Positions 20,824 through 29,822 are shown, counted from the first letter of the stretch. The stretch is DNA of 64,000 nucleotides from Gammaproteobacteria bacterium (GCA_017425245.1 JAFOOX010000027.1:1-64000), one strand, 5' to 3'. Notes: a model not told the origin generated them from the letters alone. Translations and numbers: made by a program.

Positions 20824-21363
20824 ATGGGTCAGTTAGTGGCATCGCGCCAAAAGGCGACGTCTGGAATGACTGAGATTGGCGGAGGACGGCAATTTCTGGT
20901 TTTCTCTTTGGCTGACGAAGTGTTTGCGATCGACATTTTGCGCATTCGCGAGATTATCGAATTCGGTCATGTCACTACCGTCCCGTTAATGCCCGATACC
21001 GTGCGCGGCGTGATTAATCTGCGTGGTGCGGTGGTGCCCGTGGTGGACTTGGTTGCACGCTTTGGTCGTGGCCAGATGCAGACTAATCGGCGTACCTGCG
21101 TCGTCATTCTTGAGGTCGGTCATGGCGACGATCTGCAGGTGATTGGGGTAATGGTTGATGCCGTGAATGAGGTGCTTGAGATCGCCGCTGCGGATATCGA
21201 ACCGCCGCCAGCGTTTGGCACGCGCCTCCGTGCCGACTTTATTTCAGGCATGGGTAAGGCGGGGGGGCGCTTCATTATTCTGCTGGATGCAGATCGCGTG
21301 TTGTCAGTAACAGAGATGGCGTCCCTTGGCGCAGCATTAAAGACGTCGGCGGTTGATGGATGA
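20824..21363 (+). CDS. cheW: Chemotaxis adaptor CheW
   Basis: 179 aa. The CheW fold links receptors to CheA. Key stretches are 'FLVFSLADEVFAIDILRIRE', 'VRGVINLRGAVVPVVDL' and 'FISGMGKAGGRFIILLD'. It has a 20-residue N-terminal extension relative to minimal CheW. It begins 10 bases after the receptor gene with a GAGGAG site. The 107-base gap to cheR holds no gene. Confidence 0.95.
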   Translation: MGQLVASRQKATSGMTEIGGGRQFLVFSLADEVFAIDILRIREIIEFGHVTTVPLMPDTVRGVINLRGAVVPVVDLVARFGRGQMQTNRRTCVVILEVGHGDDLQVIGVMVDAVNEVLEIAAADIEPPPAFGTRLRADFISGMGKAGGRFIILLDADRVLSVTEMASLGAALKTSAVDG

Positions 21364-21470
21364 TGAACCGCCGGTAGCCAGGAAACTGGCCATTTGTAGT
21401 AATGGTCAAACTGAGTGGGCAACGATAGCTGTCCGACAGGTGGTGAGTAGCAGCCAGTTCGAGGGGGCTT

Positions 21471-22328
21471 ATGTCCGTTGCTGATCCGCTGCGTCTGTTC
21501 GACCGTGGGTGCCCACAAGAGGTGGGGATGAGCGATCTGGAGTTTAATCGCTTTCGCCGCCTTGGATATGAATTGATGGGCATTGATTTTTCTCCCCACA
21601 AGCAGTCACTGCTGTGTGGTCGTCTGGCCAAACGACTCAGGGCGTTTGGCTTTAGCAGTTACAGCCAGTATCTCGATTGGGTGCAATGTCCCGAGCACCG
21701 GGATGAGATGGAGCGGATGATTGATCTGTTGACCACTCATGAGACCTATTTTTTTCGTGAACCTGCGCATTTCAAATTCTTGGCCGAGCAGTTGTTGCCA
21801 GACTGGCCATCATCCAGACCTTTGCGGGTGTGGAGTGCCGCCAGCTCGACGGGTGAAGAAGCCTACAGTCTGGCCATGGTGTTGATGGACCGGCTAGGCG
21901 AACACTGCCCATGGCAGATATTTGCCAGTGATATTAGCCGTGAGGTATTAGCCAAGGCGCGTAATGGCATCTATTCGATGGAACGGACAGACGGTATTTC
22001 GCCAGATTACCTGAAACGCTATTGCCTGCGTGGTGTGGGACCTTCTGCTGGCACCTTGCGTATTGATGGGCCATTGCGGCGGCGCGTTGATTTCGCAGTA
22101 GTAAATCTGAATGAGAGTCTAACTGCTCTGCCTGAGTTTGATGTTGTGTTCCTTCGGAATGTTCTTATTTATTTTGATGTAGAGGCCAAGCGACGGATCG
22201 TTGAAAGAATTGTCGGTCAGTTGCGCCCTGGAGGTTGGCTGTTTATTGGTCATTCTGAAAGTTTGCATGGCCTTCATGATGGCCTACGCCTGCATCGCCC
22301 CACGGTTTACCGGCGATTGCCACTATGA
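21471..22328 (+). CDS. cheR: Chemoreceptor methyltransferase CheR
   Basis: 285 aa. Transfers methyl groups from S-adenosylmethionine to receptor glutamates for adaptation. The N-terminal helical domain contains 'FSPHKQSLLCGRLAKRLR' and 'DLLTTHETYFFREPAHF'; the SAM-binding fold has 'LRVWSAASSTGEEAYSLAM' and 'FDVVFLRNVLIYFD'. ATG 21471 is preceded by AGGGGG. Its stop overlaps the cheD start (ATGA), suggesting coupled translation. Confidence 0.96.
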   Translation: MSVADPLRLFDRGCPQEVGMSDLEFNRFRRLGYELMGIDFSPHKQSLLCGRLAKRLRAFGFSSYSQYLDWVQCPEHRDEMERMIDLLTTHETYFFREPAHFKFLAEQLLPDWPSSRPLRVWSAASSTGEEAYSLAMVLMDRLGEHCPWQIFASDISREVLAKARNGIYSMERTDGISPDYLKRYCLRGVGPSAGTLRIDGPLRRRVDFAVVNLNESLTALPEFDVVFLRNVLIYFDVEAKRRIVERIVGQLRPGGWLFIGHSESLHGLHDGLRLHRPTVYRRLPL

Positions 22329-22864
22329 GCAACTCTGACCGTGCGCAACAGGAGGTGTATTTAAGACCAGGCGACTTCTATTTTGGTGATCAGCGGGTGC
22401 GTATCCGTACCCTGTTGGGTTCTTGCGTGTCTATTACACTGTGGCACCCACAACGATTGATTGGAGGAATGTGCCATTACATGTTGCCAGGAGATGGACG
22501 GGTGGCGGCTGAGCGCCTGGATGGCCGTTACGCGCCTGATGCATTGGCCTTGTTTAGCCGTGAATTACAGCGCAATAGCTGCCTGCCGTGTGATTTTGAC
22601 GTAAAGCTGTTTGGCGGCGGCCGGATGTTTATGAGTGGCAACGGCATGGATTTTGGATTGCTGGATGTTGGCATCCGTAATATTGATGCTGGGCGTCAAC
22701 TGCTGCATCGTCATGGCTTTGCAATCAAAGCCGAGCACTTGGCAGGTGATGGTCATCGTACTCTGGTTTTTGACATTGCCACTGGCGACGTTTGGGTCAG
22801 ACACTGCAACGAGGTGGCTCTCAGCGCGGAAAAATCTAAACATGACCGTGGGAGACGCAGCTGA
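22325..22864 (+). CDS. cheD: Chemoreceptor glutamine deamidase CheD
   Basis: 179 aa. Deamidates receptor glutamines to glutamates, and can bind CheC-type proteins. Catalytic residues are in place: Cys34 in 'TLLGSCVSITLW' and His51 in 'GGMCHYMLP'; 'VKLFGGGRMF' is also typical. It overlaps cheR by 4 bases at its start and the hemerythrin gene at its stop (TGATG), so all three are probably translated together. Confidence 0.95.
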   Translation: MSNSDRAQQEVYLRPGDFYFGDQRVRIRTLLGSCVSITLWHPQRLIGGMCHYMLPGDGRVAAERLDGRYAPDALALFSRELQRNSCLPCDFDVKLFGGGRMFMSGNGMDFGLLDVGIRNIDAGRQLLHRHGFAIKAEHLAGDGHRTLVFDIATGDVWVRHCNEVALSAEKSKHDRGRRS

Positions 22865-23274
22865 TGTGGATTGAATGGCAGCCGCAGTTTGATATTGGAG
22901 TCACTCGCGTGGATGAGCAGCACCGCCAGCTGGTCGCCATGCTCAATAGCCTCTATCAAATAATTGGCCCAGAGATCGAACCAAGTGCCGTGTGGCAACT
23001 GTTTGGAAGTTTCAATCGCTATGCAGATACTCATTTTCGGTTGGAAGAGAGATTGGCAAAGGAGTATGGCCTTGACCCCAGTAAGTTACAACAACACTGG
23101 GCCGAGCATGAAAGCTACCGGCTAAGAATGCGGGGTTTTGCCCGTGCACTTGAAAATAACGACCCGCATGCGCCAGTGCAGATGATGTCCTTTCTTTATA
23201 ATTGGTGGGTCGGACATATCTGTGGCGTTGATCGTGCGCTTGGCCGTCAGCTCGGCGAAAAGGGAGCACACTAA
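22864..23274 (+). CDS. Bacteriohemerythrin
   Basis: 136-aa four-helix oxygen-binding protein. The complete diiron ligand set is visible: His20, His57, Glu61, His78, His82, His118 and Asp123 ('DEQHRQLV', 'HFRLEE', 'HWAEH', 'HICGVD'). It has no signal peptide, so it should be cytoplasmic. Hemerythrins bind O2 reversibly and may also sense oxygen or redox state. Its start overlaps the cheD stop and cheB follows after 2 bases, so it is an integral part of the chemotaxis operon. Oxygen delivery or oxygen-dependent tuning of receptor adaptation is inference. Confidence 0.93.
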   Translation: MWIEWQPQFDIGVTRVDEQHRQLVAMLNSLYQIIGPEIEPSAVWQLFGSFNRYADTHFRLEERLAKEYGLDPSKLQQHWAEHESYRLRMRGFARALENNDPHAPVQMMSFLYNWWVGHICGVDRALGRQLGEKGAH

Positions 23275-23276
23275 GC

Positions 23277-24344
23277 ATGGCTGAACCTGTCCGGGTATTG
23301 GTGGTCGACGATTCGGCTGTTGTTCGCCAGGTGATGACCGAGTTACTTCAAGTCGCTGGCGATATCAAGGTGATAGGGACAGCATCTGATCCGTTGTTTG
23401 CACTCGACAAGATGCGGCGTGAATGGCCGGATGTCATCACCCTGGATATTGAAATGCCGCGCATGGATGGCTTGACCTTTTTAAGACAGATCATGGCTGA
23501 ACGCCCAACCCCAGTGGTTATTTGTTCCTCGCTGACAATTGCGGGGTCCAAAACGGCGATGCAGGCTTTGGATGCGGGCGCCTTCACCGTGATCACCAAG
23601 CCGCTGCTTGGGGTTAAGGACTTTCTCACCGGCAGTGCTGCAGAATTGATCGCAGCAGTGAGGGCGGCAGCCAAGGCCAACGTCGGCAACCTGATGCTGG
23701 GGCGGCCGAGCGTTATTCCATCCGTAATTACTGCCGCCTCTTCTGGGCAATCTGCGATGGTGCAGACCACTGAGCGAATTGTGGCGCTGGGCACGTCTAC
23801 TGGGGGAACTCAGGCACTGGAGCGAGTGTTGACCGGGTTACCCAGGGTCTGTCCGGGAATTGTCATTGTGCAGCATATGCCTGAGCGCTTTACCGAGTTG
23901 TTCGCACAGCGACTAAATAGTATCTGTGAGCTTGAAGTTGCGGAGGCGCATGATGGTCAACGCATATTGCCCGGATTGGCGTTGATTGCTCCTGGCGGGC
24001 GACAAATGCAGGTCAGGCGCAGTGGGGCTTATTATTACGTTGATGTCAAACCGGGTCCGCCAGTCAATCGTCACTGCCCATCGGTGGATGTGCTGTTCCG
24101 CTCGGTGGCCAAAGCTGCAGGGCGCAATGCCATGGGGGTGATCATGACCGGTATGGGTGATGATGGCGCCCGTGGTCTTAAAGAGATGCGCGACGCGGGC
24201 AGTTGGACCTTGGCCCAGGATGAGGCCAGTTCGGTGGTGTATGGCATGCCCAAGGAGGCGGTCAAGTTGGGTGGCGCAATAGCCCAAATTGGCTTGGGGC
24301 AGATCGCGGCGGCTATCTTGGCCGGACCGTCAGCGCATCTTTGA
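23277..24344 (+). CDS. cheB: Chemotaxis methylesterase/deamidase CheB
   Basis: 355 aa. Receiver domain with Asp11, Asp12, phospho-acceptor Asp57 and Lys in '[11 protein letters not shown]', then a linker, then the esterase domain with catalytic Ser174 ('[12 protein letters not shown]'), His200 ('VQHMPERF') and Asp near residue 296 ('MGDDGARG'). Removes methyl groups from receptors when phosphorylated by CheA. Last gene of the operon. A 36-base gap with no clear terminator separates it from the convergent sulfotransferase gene. Confidence 0.96.
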   Translation: MAEPVRVLVVDDSAVVRQVMTELLQVAGDIKVIGTASDPLFALDKMRREWPDVITLDIEMPRMDGLTFLRQIMAERPTPVVICSSLTIAGSKTAMQALDAGAFTVITKPLLGVKDFLTGSAAELIAAVRAAAKANVGNLMLGRPSVIPSVITAASSGQSAMVQTTERIVALGTSTGGTQALERVLTGLPRVCPGIVIVQHMPERFTELFAQRLNSICELEVAEAHDGQRILPGLALIAPGGRQMQVRRSGAYYYVDVKPGPPVNRHCPSVDVLFRSVAKAAGRNAMGVIMTGMGDDGARGLKEMRDAGSWTLAQDEASSVVYGMPKEAVKLGGAIAQIGLGQIAAAILAGPSAHL

Positions 24345-24380
24345 TATTCAGTAGGAGAATGTCGGCCTTTCTCGTTTGTT

Positions 24381-25910
24381 TTATCCAAACATCCTGACCA
24401 ACCCTTCCAGATAGCGGCGATAACGCTGCCATTCATCAATCGCCCGCTGATGCACCCCTTCACGTACCTGGGCGGCGCTGGCGGTGGCGATGCCGCGCGG
24501 GCTAGTGGTCGAGATACCTTCGTGCGGAGCTAACCCCAGCCACTGGTGAAGCTGGGCCAGAGTCTGCTCTGGTGCTGCAGCCAACTGCTCGTAGGCAATG
24601 GTGGTCACCCGTTGTGGGCTGCGCTGTTGGTAGTAGCCGAGCAGGGCGTCATGGTGCTGATAGAAATGGGCGGCACTGTCAAGGCTGTGGCCAACGGCGA
24701 TGGGAAAGGTGAGGTAGCGGCGGAAGTTGGCCCAGCAAGCGGCCACCGGCGCGCGGCGGATGTGAATGATACGGGCATCGGGCCAATGGGCCAGGATGGC
24801 ACCGGCGTAAAGCCCATTAAACGGTAATTTGTCAGTCAGGTAGCGGTCGCTACGCGGCAGATGGCTGCGCAGTTGATCGTAACGCTGGCGCACTGCCGAT
24901 CCACTGAGCGCAGGCAGTCGTTGCAGTAGTTCAGGTTCTAGGCCGTCACGGCTGCGCACTCCCGCCAGTTCCTGCAGGGTGCGAGGCAAGGCCCCCAGCT
25001 CACCACCTGCTGTGATCTGCGGATGGGCGGCTAGCAGCTGTTCCAGCAGGGTTGAACCACTGCGCGGCAGACCCACGATAAACAGAGGGCTGCCCTGAGT
25101 CGCCGCTGTTACCGGGTGAACGCTGTAACCATGAGCAAGTTGCTGGCATGCCAGGGCGATGCGTGGTGCGTCGTAGGGGTGGAAGGGCGCCAGCAGGGCG
25201 CGTGCTTCGCTTAACACCGCAAAGCTGTCGTTGATGGCATCGATATCGTCCAAGGCCTTGGCGAGGGCGATACCGACCAGTCCGCGATGGCGGTTATCGA
25301 GCCGCGGATCGCCCCAAAGTGTACGCAGGGTTTCCAGATGGGGGTCACCGCTGCGGTAACGTTCGAGATGGGCCAGGGCCCAGTGGTGGAAGCCATCGCC
25401 GGGCGCCAGACTGAGTGCCTTACGATAGGCATCGGCAGCTGCTTTTCGATCCCCCAAGAAGTTGCAGGCGGCGCCCAAATGGTTCCACCAGCGTGGTTGC
25501 TTGCCATCCAGTTTGCAGGCTTGGGCGAAACATTGGCGAGCCAATGGGTGCTGTTCCAGCCGGGTGGCAACATTGCCGAGGGTGTCCCAGTCCAGCGGGT
25601 TGCGGCTGTTCAGGCTGCCGGCCGCTGTAGCTACCCGCAGGGCTGCCGCCATATCGCCTACATCCAGCAGATAGCGTGCCCATTGAGCAAGATATTCGAG
25701 TCGTGTGGGCGCCAGTTTCACCGCTTGCTGCAAGGGTTGAAGCGCTGCGCGCAGGTTCCCCTGTTGCCAATGAGCCAGCCCCAGCAGGAAGTAGGGATCA
25801 GCCGCGCTACTGTCTGCGGCAATCAACTGTGTGGCGAGCTGGGCCAGTAGTGGCCAGTGACGACGGCGCAGGGCGTCGGTGGCGAGTTGGGTCAGGCGGT
25901 AATCGATCAT
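24381..25910 (-). CDS. TPR-repeat sulfotransferase family protein
   Basis: 509 aa. The N-terminal half is a set of tetratricopeptide repeats (for example 'DPYFLLGLAHWQQGNLRAAL' and 'WWNHLGAACNFLGDRKAAAD'). The C-terminal half is a PAPS-dependent sulfotransferase domain with the 5'-phosphosulfate loop 'GLPRSGST' at residues 280-287 and a probable 3'-phosphate-binding segment 'DARIIHIRRAPVA'. No signal peptide, so cytoplasmic. The family is common in marine proteobacteria; the acceptor is not known. Transcribed leftwards, converging on cheB. Confidence 0.88.
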   Translation of the reverse strand: MIDYRLTQLATDALRRRHWPLLAQLATQLIAADSSAADPYFLLGLAHWQQGNLRAALQPLQQAVKLAPTRLEYLAQWARYLLDVGDMAAALRVATAAGSLNSRNPLDWDTLGNVATRLEQHPLARQCFAQACKLDGKQPRWWNHLGAACNFLGDRKAAADAYRKALSLAPGDGFHHWALAHLERYRSGDPHLETLRTLWGDPRLDNRHRGLVGIALAKALDDIDAINDSFAVLSEARALLAPFHPYDAPRIALACQQLAHGYSVHPVTAATQGSPLFIVGLPRSGSTLLEQLLAAHPQITAGGELGALPRTLQELAGVRSRDGLEPELLQRLPALSGSAVRQRYDQLRSHLPRSDRYLTDKLPFNGLYAGAILAHWPDARIIHIRRAPVAACWANFRRYLTFPIAVGHSLDSAAHFYQHHDALLGYYQQRSPQRVTTIAYEQLAAAPEQTLAQLHQWLGLAPHEGISTTSPRGIATASAAQVREGVHQRAIDEWQRYRRYLEGLVRMFG

Positions 25911-25987
25911 CAGTCACGCTGAAAGCCAAAAGAGGCCCAAGATTACACGCCACTGGCGCTGGCGGCGAGCCTTGGCCATCGCAGTGT

Positions 25988-26527
25988 TTAGCCGTCTCGA
26001 CCGAATTGCCGGATCATGTCGTAGTTCAGCCCGTTGTGCTCAAACTCGCCCAGCTGGCGAAAACCAAACTTGCGATAGAACTGGCAGGCGCGTGTGTTGC
26101 CCGCCTGTACGCCGCCCCATAACACTATCTGGCCTTGGCCGCGCTGTTCTAACTCGGACAGCACATGGGCCATCAGGACGGAACCGACCCCGCTCGACTG
26201 CCAGTCATCGGCAACAGAAGGGGCCAAGGTGTAATCCTGATCATGGTTGAGCAGCAGGCCGTAGCTGCGGTAGCGCTCTTCCTCAAAGTGAAGATAACCG
26301 GGTTTGACCACCAGATAGGCGATGATGCGATCACTTGCCGGGTCAATGCCGATCCAGCCCTGAAGCTGGTCGTAGCTATGGTTGCAGATCGCCGTAACCG
26401 TTTGCTTGTCGAATGGGTGGGGGCCAAAACGGCTGCGGGTCAGGTGCGACAGCGCGCAGAAATAGCGCAACAGGGCAGAATTGTCGGTGGTTTGCAGGCG
26501 GCGGATGACAACAGCGGTAGCAGACAC
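25988..26527 (-). CDS. GNAT family N-acetyltransferase
   Basis: 179 aa with the GNAT acetyl-CoA site 'QSSGVGSVLMAHVLSELEQR' and the C-terminal 'NTRACQFYRKFGFRQLGEF'. Substrate unknown. GTG 26527 has AGGAGC upstream. It is divergent from the MocR-type regulator, and repeats in the shared intergenic region make it a likely target of that regulator. Confidence 0.88.
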   Translation of the reverse strand: MSATAVVIRRLQTTDNSALLRYFCALSHLTRSRFGPHPFDKQTVTAICNHSYDQLQGWIGIDPASDRIIAYLVVKPGYLHFEEERYRSYGLLLNHDQDYTLAPSVADDWQSSGVGSVLMAHVLSELEQRGQGQIVLWGGVQAGNTRACQFYRKFGFRQLGEFEHNGLNYDMIRQFGRDG

Positions 26528-26586
26528 GACAGATAGCTCCTGTGAACAACGGAACCCTATTGGTAACCGTTATGGGTCAGGGAGAT

Positions 26587-26667
26587 GGTAGCCATCGACA
26601 ACCAGCAGCATTACGGTAATTGGCTGGCTAAAAGGTGCCAAAATTGGATGGCTACAACCAGCCAATT
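26587..26667. promoter_or_regulatory. Repeat cluster, probable MocR-type operator
   Basis: Direct repeats AATTGGCTGGCTA (26618-26630) and AATTGGATGGCTA (26642-26654), an inverted copy CCAGCCAATT (26658-26667), and a further inverted half GGTAGCCATC (26587-26596). MocR/PdxR-type regulators bind such mixtures of direct and inverted repeats in divergent promoters. The factor is most likely the adjacent gene product; this is inference from position. Confidence 0.55.
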
Positions 26668-26706
26668 TGCGCCTAGCATGGTTACTGATCGCCACGGGGG
26701 TCGCTC

Positions 26707-28161
26707 ATGCTACTTAACCTTGATTGCCATTCGTCAACGCCCCTTTATCGCCAGATTCATGATCAGATTTCAGTCCTGATCGATGGGGGCCAACTGTTGC
26801 CCGATCAGCAGCTACCGCCAACGCGTACTCTGGCACAACGCCTCGGAGTGAATCGTAGCACCGTGGTCCGCGCCTATTCGGAGCTTGCCGCCGCAGGCTA
26901 TGTGGCTAGTTTGAGCGGTTCCAGCGTAAGGGTTCGTCAGCGGCTGCCCTTTGCCAACCGCACTGCTGCGGCTGGCTGGCTGCAAGCAGGATCCCCCCCT
27001 TCAGTTGCAGCTGATAGTGGCGGCGCACTGCCGTTTGATCTGGCAACGCTGGCACCTGATCCGCGGCTAGCCCCGGTGGCTGAGTGGCGTCGGGCTTTGG
27101 CGCAGGTACTGGCCCGACGAGGTGCAGAGTTGTTGGGCTACGGCGAACCTCAGGGCGATCTGCGCTTGCGGCAGTGGCTGGCTGACTACCTGCGTCGCCA
27201 TCGCATCGACATTGATGCTGAACAGCTGCTGCTGACCAACGGCGCCCAGCAGGCGCTGGACTTGATCCTGCGCTGGCGGATCAGGCCTGGCGACCGGGTA
27301 GTGGTGGAGTCACCGACCTATGCCCAACTGCTGCCTTTACTGGCGGCCGTGGGGGCTGACGTGGTGGCAGTGCCCATGACTGTCGAGGGGATGGATCTGG
27401 CGCGGCTCTCCACTGTACTGGCAGAGCGCAAGCCGGTGCTTGTATGCACCATGCCCAGCTTTCACAACCCGACCGGCATTACCACCAGCCAGAGCCACCG
27501 GGAACGGCTACTGGCGCTGTGTGATGCGGCCCAGGTGATGGTGGTCGAGGATGGGTTTGTCGAGGAAATGAAGTATGCCGGGCCGGCAGTGCCGCCGCTC
27601 AAAGCGCTGGATCAGCATCAATCGGTGGTCTATGTCGGCACTCTATCCAAAGTGATGGGGCCCGGTTTACGGATTGGCTATGTCGCAGCACACCCCGCAG
27701 TGATCCATGCGCTGACCGAACTGAGCCAGCAAACCAGTCTGGGTGGCGCGCCATTGCTGCAGGCTGCGGCGTGGCAGTTTTGCCGCAATGGCTGGTTTGC
27801 CGCTTATCTGCAGCGCTTGCACCGGCATTATCGGCGCCGCCTGCAGACCTTGCTCCGGTTGCTGGATGCGGCGGCGCTGCCGGGAGTCTGCTATCAGCGC
27901 CCAAGTGGCGGCTATCTGTTGTGGCTGACCTTACCGAACTCTAAGAAGAGCGAGGACGAACTGGTTGACGCCCTGGCAAGCGCCGGTGTCGCGGTCAGAG
28001 GCGGGCGGCGTTTTTATCCGGAACCTCCAGCCACGGTTGCGCTGAGGCTATCAATTGCGCGCCTGGATGAAGGGCAGATAACCACCGCCGCGGCGATCTT
28101 GGTGTCGGTATTGAGGCAGTCATTGGCGCTGTCAGGAGAATTGACGTATGAACATCCATGA
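26707..28161 (+). CDS. MocR-family transcriptional regulator (GntR HTH plus aminotransferase fold)
   Basis: 484 aa. N-terminal GntR winged helix (residues 1-75: 'PLYRQIHDQISVLIDGGQLL', 'TRTLAQRLGVNRSTVVRAYS') joined to a fold-type I aminotransferase domain. The PLP-binding lysine is Lys315 in 'YVGTLSKVMGPGLRIGY', and 'MPSFHNPTGI' and 'ESPTYAQLLP' are also conserved. MocR proteins use PLP or an amino compound as effector. ATG 26707 has GGGGG seven bases upstream. It lies between two acetyltransferase genes: one divergent, one overlapping its 3' end by 14 bases. Confidence 0.92.
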   Translation: MLLNLDCHSSTPLYRQIHDQISVLIDGGQLLPDQQLPPTRTLAQRLGVNRSTVVRAYSELAAAGYVASLSGSSVRVRQRLPFANRTAAAGWLQAGSPPSVAADSGGALPFDLATLAPDPRLAPVAEWRRALAQVLARRGAELLGYGEPQGDLRLRQWLADYLRRHRIDIDAEQLLLTNGAQQALDLILRWRIRPGDRVVVESPTYAQLLPLLAAVGADVVAVPMTVEGMDLARLSTVLAERKPVLVCTMPSFHNPTGITTSQSHRERLLALCDAAQVMVVEDGFVEEMKYAGPAVPPLKALDQHQSVVYVGTLSKVMGPGLRIGYVAAHPAVIHALTELSQQTSLGGAPLLQAAAWQFCRNGWFAAYLQRLHRHYRRRLQTLLRLLDAAALPGVCYQRPSGGYLLWLTLPNSKKSEDELVDALASAGVAVRGGRRFYPEPPATVALRLSIARLDEGQITTAAAILVSVLRQSLALSGELTYEHP

Positions 28162-29119
28162 GCTGCAAACGCCCAGACTATTGGCTCGGCGCCTCACCAT
28201 TGCGGACATCCAGCCATGGCTGGCTTACATGACGGCACCCGGGGCCATGCGCTTCTTTACCGGCGTGGATGGCAACCGGGCGGGCGCCGAGTACTGGATT
28301 GAGCGCCAGCTGATGCGCTACAAGCGTGACGGTTTCGGCTTGATGGCGCTGATTGAACGCAGTAGCGGGCAGTTGATTGGGCAATGTGGCCTGTTGAGGC
28401 AAGTGGTCGACGAGCAGCAGGAGTTAGAAGTTGGCTACCACCTTTTGCCAGCTTGGCGGGGCAAGGGGTTCGGATTGGAGGCGGCTCAGGCATTTCGTGA
28501 CTTTGCCTTCGATAACCAGATGGCGACGTCGGTGGTGTCACTCATCCACATTAACAACCACGACTCCCAACGCCTTGCGGAGCGTAACGGCCTGCAGCGT
28601 GAACGACTGACACTCAATTACGGCACCTTTGCTGACGCACCCCACTATATCTACCGCATCAGTCGGGAGCAGTGGCAGGCACTGCAGCAGCCCGCCAGTG
28701 ACAGCCAGCCATTTGTGGTCAGCACTGATAAAAGCCGTCTGGATCGTGCGCTAATACATCAGTTCTTGAGCTGCCAGAGCTATTGGGCCCAGGGCATACC
28801 TGAGTCGGTTCTCAACCAGGCACTCGAGCATTCCCTCTGCTTCGGTGGCTATCTCGGGCACCATCAAGTTGCCTTTGCCCGGGTGGTGACAGATCAGGCT
28901 ACCTTTGCCAATCTGCTTGATGTCTTTGTGCTGCCGCAGTGGCGGGGTAGGGGATTTTCAGGACAGTTACTCAAGGCGGTGATGACCCATCCTGATCTGC
29001 AGGGGCTGCGACGCTTTATGTTGGCAACTCGCGATGCCCATGCCCTTTATAAAAGGTTGGGCTTTGGCCCTCCCCTTCATCCGAATTCACTGATGGAACG
29101 CTATCAACCTGATTTGTAA
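28148..29119 (+). CDS. Fused double GNAT acetyltransferase
   Basis: 323 aa with two GNAT domains. The N-terminal one (about residues 1-175) is RimJ/RimL-like ('LQTPRLLARRLTIADIQPWL', 'AWRGKGFGLEAAQAF', 'NNHDSQRLAERNGL'). The C-terminal one (about 185-323) is a separate small GNAT ('VLPQWRGRGFSGQLL', 'DAHALYKRLGFG'). Both keep the acetyl-CoA loop pattern Q/R-x-x-G-x-G/A. Substrates unknown. The start overlaps the MocR gene by 14 bases, so the two are co-transcribed. Confidence 0.87.
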   Translation: MNIHELQTPRLLARRLTIADIQPWLAYMTAPGAMRFFTGVDGNRAGAEYWIERQLMRYKRDGFGLMALIERSSGQLIGQCGLLRQVVDEQQELEVGYHLLPAWRGKGFGLEAAQAFRDFAFDNQMATSVVSLIHINNHDSQRLAERNGLQRERLTLNYGTFADAPHYIYRISREQWQALQQPASDSQPFVVSTDKSRLDRALIHQFLSCQSYWAQGIPESVLNQALEHSLCFGGYLGHHQVAFARVVTDQATFANLLDVFVLPQWRGRGFSGQLLKAVMTHPDLQGLRRFMLATRDAHALYKRLGFGPPLHPNSLMERYQPDL

Positions 29120-29246
29120 CGCTTATCGACACAATGACGCTTCGCCCCTGCAGGGCGGTGTGCGAGTGATCGCCATCGATGTTATTGACCGATCGGCATC
29201 GTGGTAATATGCAGCGACTGCGCTGGCGGCGACAACGGAACCATCG

Positions 29247-29453
29247 GTTGGTGGAAACCAGCTGCACTGGACGTTGGGTATTGCCTTCAACGAAGATAGC
29301 CTCGGTGCGCGCGTCGGTCATGCCGCAGAAAATCTGGCGGTTCTCCGGCAATGGATCCTCATCCTCAAGCAGAACACATCGCGTAAGCTGTCGATGGCCA
29401 ACAAGCGAAAGCTATGCTGCTTGAATGAGGACTACCTGTTTGAGTGCATGGGA
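29247..29453 (+). pseudogene. C-terminal fragment of ISAs1-family transposase
   Basis: The frame reads 'GNQLHWTLGIAFNEDSLGAR' then 'VGHAAENLAVLRQWILILKQ' and 'ANKRKLCCLNEDYLFECM'. This matches the conserved end of ISAs1/H-repeat DDE transposases (ENQLHWxLDVxFxED...xxAENxAxLRxxALNLLK...KRxxAxxxxDYL). The N-terminal two thirds are absent upstream, so it is a remnant. The frame stays open to about 29600 but the family likeness ends near 29453. Confidence 0.75.
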
Positions 29454-29514
29454 TGTTCAATTTATGAACATGCGTTAGCCTTGGCCACTACAGCAGGTTA
29501 TCACGGCTGTGACG

Positions 29515-29613
29515 GTAAGAAACAAGATCGAACAACGGGAAACGGATCTTGGAGAACTGACGTGGTTCGGCGATGGTACCGGCGTCTTCGTGATTGGTGA
29601 AAGCCAGCTCACT
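29515..29613 (-). pseudogene. Possible N-terminal fragment of ISAs1-family transposase
   Basis: On the minus strand the frame reads 'TIAEPRQFSKIRFPLFDLV'. ISAs1 transposases begin with a similar IxDPRQxxKxxxPLxDIL motif. Only about 30 residues match, and it lies opposite to the C-terminal fragment, so the two derive from a rearrangement or from two insertions. Recognition is by eye and moderate. Confidence 0.45.
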
Positions 29614-29822
29614 TAGTAAGGGGAGCCCAAGCGGCGGGGCGTGCATCATTGCATTCCCAAAGCTGTCACCTAAGCACTTGCCTATCCTCAAGCCGGTATG
29701 GTTAAGCAACAATGTTTGAGCTCCAGCTTGGCATGCCATCTAGCAAGATTCTAGCGACTTTTCGCTCCGATTCTGACCTTTTCGGTACACAAAGGGCCTA
29801 TATCAGCGAGTGGATTCGCCAT

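Larger units (their letters stand above)
29120..29822. other. Decayed region with insertion-sequence fragments
   Basis: About 700 bases without an intact gene. It holds two fragments that look like ISAs1-type transposase, in opposite orientations (listed separately). Short open frames elsewhere in it have no recognisable content. No intact terminal inverted repeats or target duplication could be seen. Confidence 0.6.

Noticed and set aside
26585-26779. Small gene before the MocR regulator
   Set aside because: It overlaps the operator repeats and the MocR start, in a different frame, and has no family likeness.
29120-29822. Intact insertion sequence
   Set aside because: Only partial transposase pieces in opposite directions and no terminal repeats were seen.
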